64,000 bases of DNA from Typhlomys cinereus. Taxonomy: Eukaryota; Chordata; Mammalia; Rodentia; Platacanthomyidae. Below the pieces are notes generated by a model that was not told the DNA's origin, ran no database searches, and was given only the letters and a program-made list of their open reading frames with translations. The stretch covers positions 496,001 to 560,000 of the forward strand of contig JALPQD010000404.1 in the NCBI GenBank assembly GCA_023101885.1, written 5' to 3'. Of this stretch, positions 60,283-64,000 are shown one piece after another (position 1 is the stretch's first letter; each line of letters opens with the position of its first letter). The translations under genes were made by a program, and so were the position numbers.

Positions 60283-62830
60283 ACAGCCAAGTACACCTGC
60301 ACATGATCTACATAAGACTGGCCCAACACCATAGCACAATGAACAAAGGAAGAATTCAGAGAGTCCTAGCCCTCAGAGTGAACATTGATGGTTAAAGCTG
60401 GTAAGAGGAAGTGAGCCCTTAGACATCAGTGGTATCCCACTAAAGTATTTCTTCTGCTTCAGCAGGTACCCAGGTACACACAAAAATGGGCATCTCCTAC
60501 TGGACTCACTGGCACATATGCACTAGAAGTACCAGTGGGGTAGGAAGGAAGCTTGTAAGGCAGAAGTCTCCCCTTGGGAAAAGGGGCAATGAAGTAGGGT
60601 AACAGGACAAGAAGAAAAATATAAAAATTCATCACAATTTTAAAGCAGCTTCAAAAATTTCTTTAAATGATATCTAACAATATCATTAACTGGTTTTAAA
60701 ATTCCAATTATGACATGAATTTATGAGATATTTTGCCTGTCTTCCTGTGCTTTTCATGCCTTTCCAAATAGTTTTTTTTTCCAGTTCTTCTGAATAAACT
60801 GAAAAAAAGAAATGGTCATTTTGAAACCATGTGGTTTATCAACGAGCAGGTTAGGCTCTGTGTCTTTAAGAATGAAGATTGCTATTTTGTTTCTAACAAG
60901 AGTCATGCTAAAACAAATATTGACTTTAGATTTAGAATTGTTTAATGCTGGAAGGAAATAACCTAATCATTATTCTAACTTAAAAATTAAAAAATTATAG
61001 CTTTAAATAAAACAAACGAGATTCTTGACTTTTATAGCTATCCTTATGTGTAGCTGGGCACATATTCATTCATATTGTGTTCATGTGCTTATTTTGTTTA
61101 CATTCTAAAAATTGGCTTGCAACTGTTAAATTAGCACAAAACTTATTTTAGCTCATAATGTAAATGAAGTTTTAAAACAAAAAGTCCTGGCTCTGGAGGC
61201 CCACACAGATTAAGCTTGGCCGCACTTCCTGGTATGCTAATTAAAAATACTAATGGCAAGGGATATAAGGAAAAATGAATCAACTTGTCTTTGTTTGGGA
61301 AAGGAAATAGAAAAAGCTATTTTTCCTAGGTATGTTGTTAGGGATCTGAGTTTTACTATTTCAAGTTAAGTTAGGAAATTAAAACATAGGACAAGAAGTA
61401 TGAACAATCTCCTTTATGATGTTATCTGGCTGACCCTTGACTAAGTTCTGGTTTTGCAAATTGGTCCAGGAAATATCCATTACTGGAAGGGATGGGCTCT
61501 TCTCAGGAGATGTTTGCACCTATGCTAGGGCACAGCCTTGCTCTTGTAGATAATTGCCCTTACATGATGGAGTGGTCTGTCCTGGAAATTTCTGCTGTTC
61601 CAGAATACAAAGCAGCTACAGATTTTAGAAAACGACTTGTCTCTGAGCTTTAACAGATAGCACTAAGGAAAGAAAATCAATACAAAGTGAAAACCAATGC
61701 CAGACTTTTTCCTGCTTTTGGTTACCTTAATTAAAACATATTTTTAAATAAAAACAGTTTCTAAGTCCCTGTCAAAATAGGACTTAAGTCCTACCAAATA
61801 GGTTATATGCTATAACCTACTGTAATTAAAGATTACAAATTTATACCTAAGGTCAGTTATTGTCATGTTCTTATTTCATCAGTTATTCTTCCCTAGACAT
61901 TAAAAGGAACTAACAAAGATAACATTGGGATGTCAGTCACTCTTAGCTCAGTTTAATTTGGCTTTGGGGATTTCAACAATAGAAACTAAACAGAGTAAGT
62001 CTGAAAGGTCCAAGAGAAATAACTATAAACACACAAGTAAGTCCAACCGGTAAACTTAACCCTGAAAATGAAACTAAACCCAAGCTGAAAACAACTTACT
62101 AACTCAATGAAATTCCAAGCTAAAAGAAGAGGATTCTAAAGGGACAATGCCAGCCATAGCTATGGCAAACCAAAATACCAGAAGAAATTGCCCTCTTTGT
62201 CCTTCTATTAAAAAATAAAAATAAACAAACAAACAAAAAATAGGTGCTTTTCCACTTCTGCAAAGATGGGGAACACCAGGGGACAATGTCCTTGGCTGCA
62301 AGGGAAATCAAAGTTAAGATTCTTAGTTCCACTGTGGTTGCTCTTAAGTGCTATTGTTTCTAAGGATCCCTGATAAAGACCCAACTCAAGTGACTGAAGA
62401 CACATCAAGGCACATGAGCAACTATGGACATATCGAATAAAATTGCTTAATTTATTTCAAAAATTAGAGTTGGGCTTTCTGCTTTTACTGGGAAACCAGA
62501 GTCTCATAGTACATCTGCAGAGCTGCCAGTGTAGTTATGAATGTCCCAAAGCTGAAGAAATCTTATCAACCTCAGTGAATGGTCCCTCATGAAAAATGCT
62601 CTTAAAGAGTTAGGGAAATTTCCTATACTCCAGGTAGATTTGGTAACATGTACCTATACATATAACCTACAGTGGTTAAACCAGACCAGTAGATAGAATT
62701 AAGCCACTAACTTTTATTTAAAAGAATATACAATCTGAAAATGATTTTTAACATTAGATTTTACATTTGCTTCCATGTCAGGGATATAAATATCTTTTGG
62801 CATCTTCCTATAATAAATAGGGTCTATGGT
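60283..62830. other. Unassigned stretch
   Basis: No gene recognised. 61.2-61.65 kb and 62.1-62.6 kb are less AT-rich and may be decayed ERV-type sequence, which I cannot confirm. Confidence 0.3.
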
Positions 62831-62834
62831 GTTG

Positions 62835-63215
62835 TGATAGTTAATCCTGGGTGTCAACTTGAAACACCTGGCATTAACTAAGATCAGCTGAGACCACCTG
62901 ATCAGATTATCTGGATAATGCAATGATCAGCCCTAGATCCCATCGGAACCTCTCTAGATCTCATTGGAACCTCCCAGTGGAGCCACAGACCAGAAGACAG
63001 GGAAGAAGAGAGACTGTCCAGGAATCCTTCAGCCATCACCCACTAATCACCCTGTGATATAGCCTGTCTCCAGCTTCGGCCTGCTAGCTATCCTGTCTCT
63101 GCTGTGAAAGACTATCTCCCTTCTGGAACCCTAAGTTGAATAAATTTCCTTTTTCCTATTATGTTATTTGACTTGGAATGTGCTGTCACAGCAATAGTTA
63201 TGAGTAACTGTTACA
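62835..63215 (+). mobile_element. hAT-like DNA transposon remnant
   Basis: TGTGATAGTTAATCCTGGGT with GTGTCAACTTGAAACACC at the left, GAATAAATTTCCTTTTTCC, and CTGTCACAGCAATAGTTATG at the right: the same overall plan as the 9.1-kb element. Confidence 0.5.
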
Positions 63216-63690
63216 GGTTACAGGTTAACTGGGTCTGGAATTCACTTGAAGACATGCCTCTGGGTGGGTACTTTTACAAATAAGATAAATTGAGAATATA
63301 AGCTTTCTCCCCTATGCATGCACACTCCACAAGTGGACAGCACATTCTAATTAAGGCAGAGCTATAAGGAAGAAAGAGGGAGATCTATTTCTTTTCTTTT
63401 CTTTTTTCTTCTGCTTTCTTGGCTTCTTTCCATGCTAGTGTGTTCATCTACTTGTTACTGTTGTTGATACCATACTTTTCTGACATCAGTCTCTTCAGTA
63501 TTCTAGCTCTCCAGGAATCCTTCAGTCCTTTAGCACCAGATTGAAACTGCTGAGGCATTCACCTCATGGACTAAGCACCTACCAGATTTTCAGCTGTTTG
63601 AGTGCGAAGGCAGTCATTGTCCAACTATCCAAATAGTGTATCAGTTAGATGCAGGTGTGAACTTGACAGATGAGAGTTAAGCCTTTAAGT
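63216..63690 (+). mobile_element. Second hAT-like remnant, adjacent
   Basis: GGTTAACTGGGTCTGGAATT and ACATGCCTCTGGGTGGGTAC are typical of rodent hAT-type left ends, followed by a decayed body; GAACTTGACAGATGAG occurs near the right side. Boundaries uncertain. Confidence 0.4.
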
Positions 63691-63704
63691 ATATTAATGA
63701 AAAA

Positions 63705-64000
63705 GTGTTTACTTAAGGATCCTTAGAAGCAAGGGATTAACATTCATAATAGTGTTCTCATACTAACAGGGAGCCCAAGAAAGGGCTGAGGGCTTTGCCA
63801 CTGAGTCATTACCCCTCACTAGGGTGGAGGACTCAGGGGAGGTTTGGCATTCACACAAAAAGGATGTTCCAGGGGAACTCCAGGGAAGAAAGGGGAGGCA
63901 CTGGGCAAAGTGGAGGGAGGGAGGGGGTGAGAGGAAGGGGAAAAGGGGGGGAGAGTGCAAGGCAGACTGGGGAGGGGAGGGGGGAAGGAGAGGATAGGGG
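63705..64000 (+). mobile_element. L1 3' UTR, truncated by the window end
   Basis: GGATCCTTAGAAGCAAGGGA, GGGAGCCCAAGAAAGGGCTG, GAAAGGGGAGGCACTGGGCA and a long G-rich tract match 48.02-48.24 kb of the full-length L1 in order. It continues past the window. Confidence 0.85.

Overview
The window reads as a gene-poor, AT-rich, interspersed-repeat-dense stretch of a rodent nuclear genome, probably from the X chromosome. Evidence for a rodent, and most likely a mouse-like (myomorph) rodent: B1-type 7SL-derived SINEs, two B4-type SINEs, a B2-like tRNA-derived SINE family with young copies bounded by exact target-site duplications (TSDs), MaLR LTR elements, and a full-length L1 with a G-rich 3' UTR and a GC-rich repeated 5' UTR. 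The SINE body does not look like murine B2, so I do not name a species. X linkage is inferred from the one host gene and from L1 density; it is not shown directly.

The only convincing host gene is an intronless short histone H2A variant at about 5.05-5.46 kb on the minus strand (H2A.L-like). It has a histone fold with a reduced acidic patch and no H2A docking domain, and a 33-residue Pro/Glu tail encoded by a hexanucleotide repeat. A compact promoter (CRE-like site, CCAAT box, TATA-like element) lies upstream, and an AATAAA signal overlaps the stop codon.

Layout. 0-5 kb: unassigned sequence with one old B1. 5.0-5.65 kb: the H2A variant and its promoter. 5.65-12.4 kb: AT-rich sequence with hAT-like (URR1-type) fragments and an old B1. 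12.4-13.9 kb: one young SINE, then a 410-bp G-rich purine tract fused to a SINE tail. 14-40 kb: AT-rich sequence with many 3'-truncated L1 pieces, including one with a 5' inversion, plus MaLR, B1 and B4 fragments and microsatellites. 40.8-48.3 kb: a full-length L1 in plus orientation with repeated 5' UTR units, intact ORF1, decayed ORF2 and two nested SINEs. 48.9-50.7 kb: old SINE copies, one split by an ERV1-type solo LTR. 51-54.7 kb: a B1 and a MaLR remnant with its 3' LTR and a nested L1 tail. 55.5-60 kb: tetranucleotide repeats and two related LTR-like segments. 62.8-64 kb: hAT-like fragments and the start of another L1 3' end.

Apart from the histone variant and the L1 proteins, I found no open frame that I could tie to a known gene. 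The short frames elsewhere look like chance frames or repeat-derived frames. No CRISPR array, operon, tRNA gene or rRNA gene was seen.
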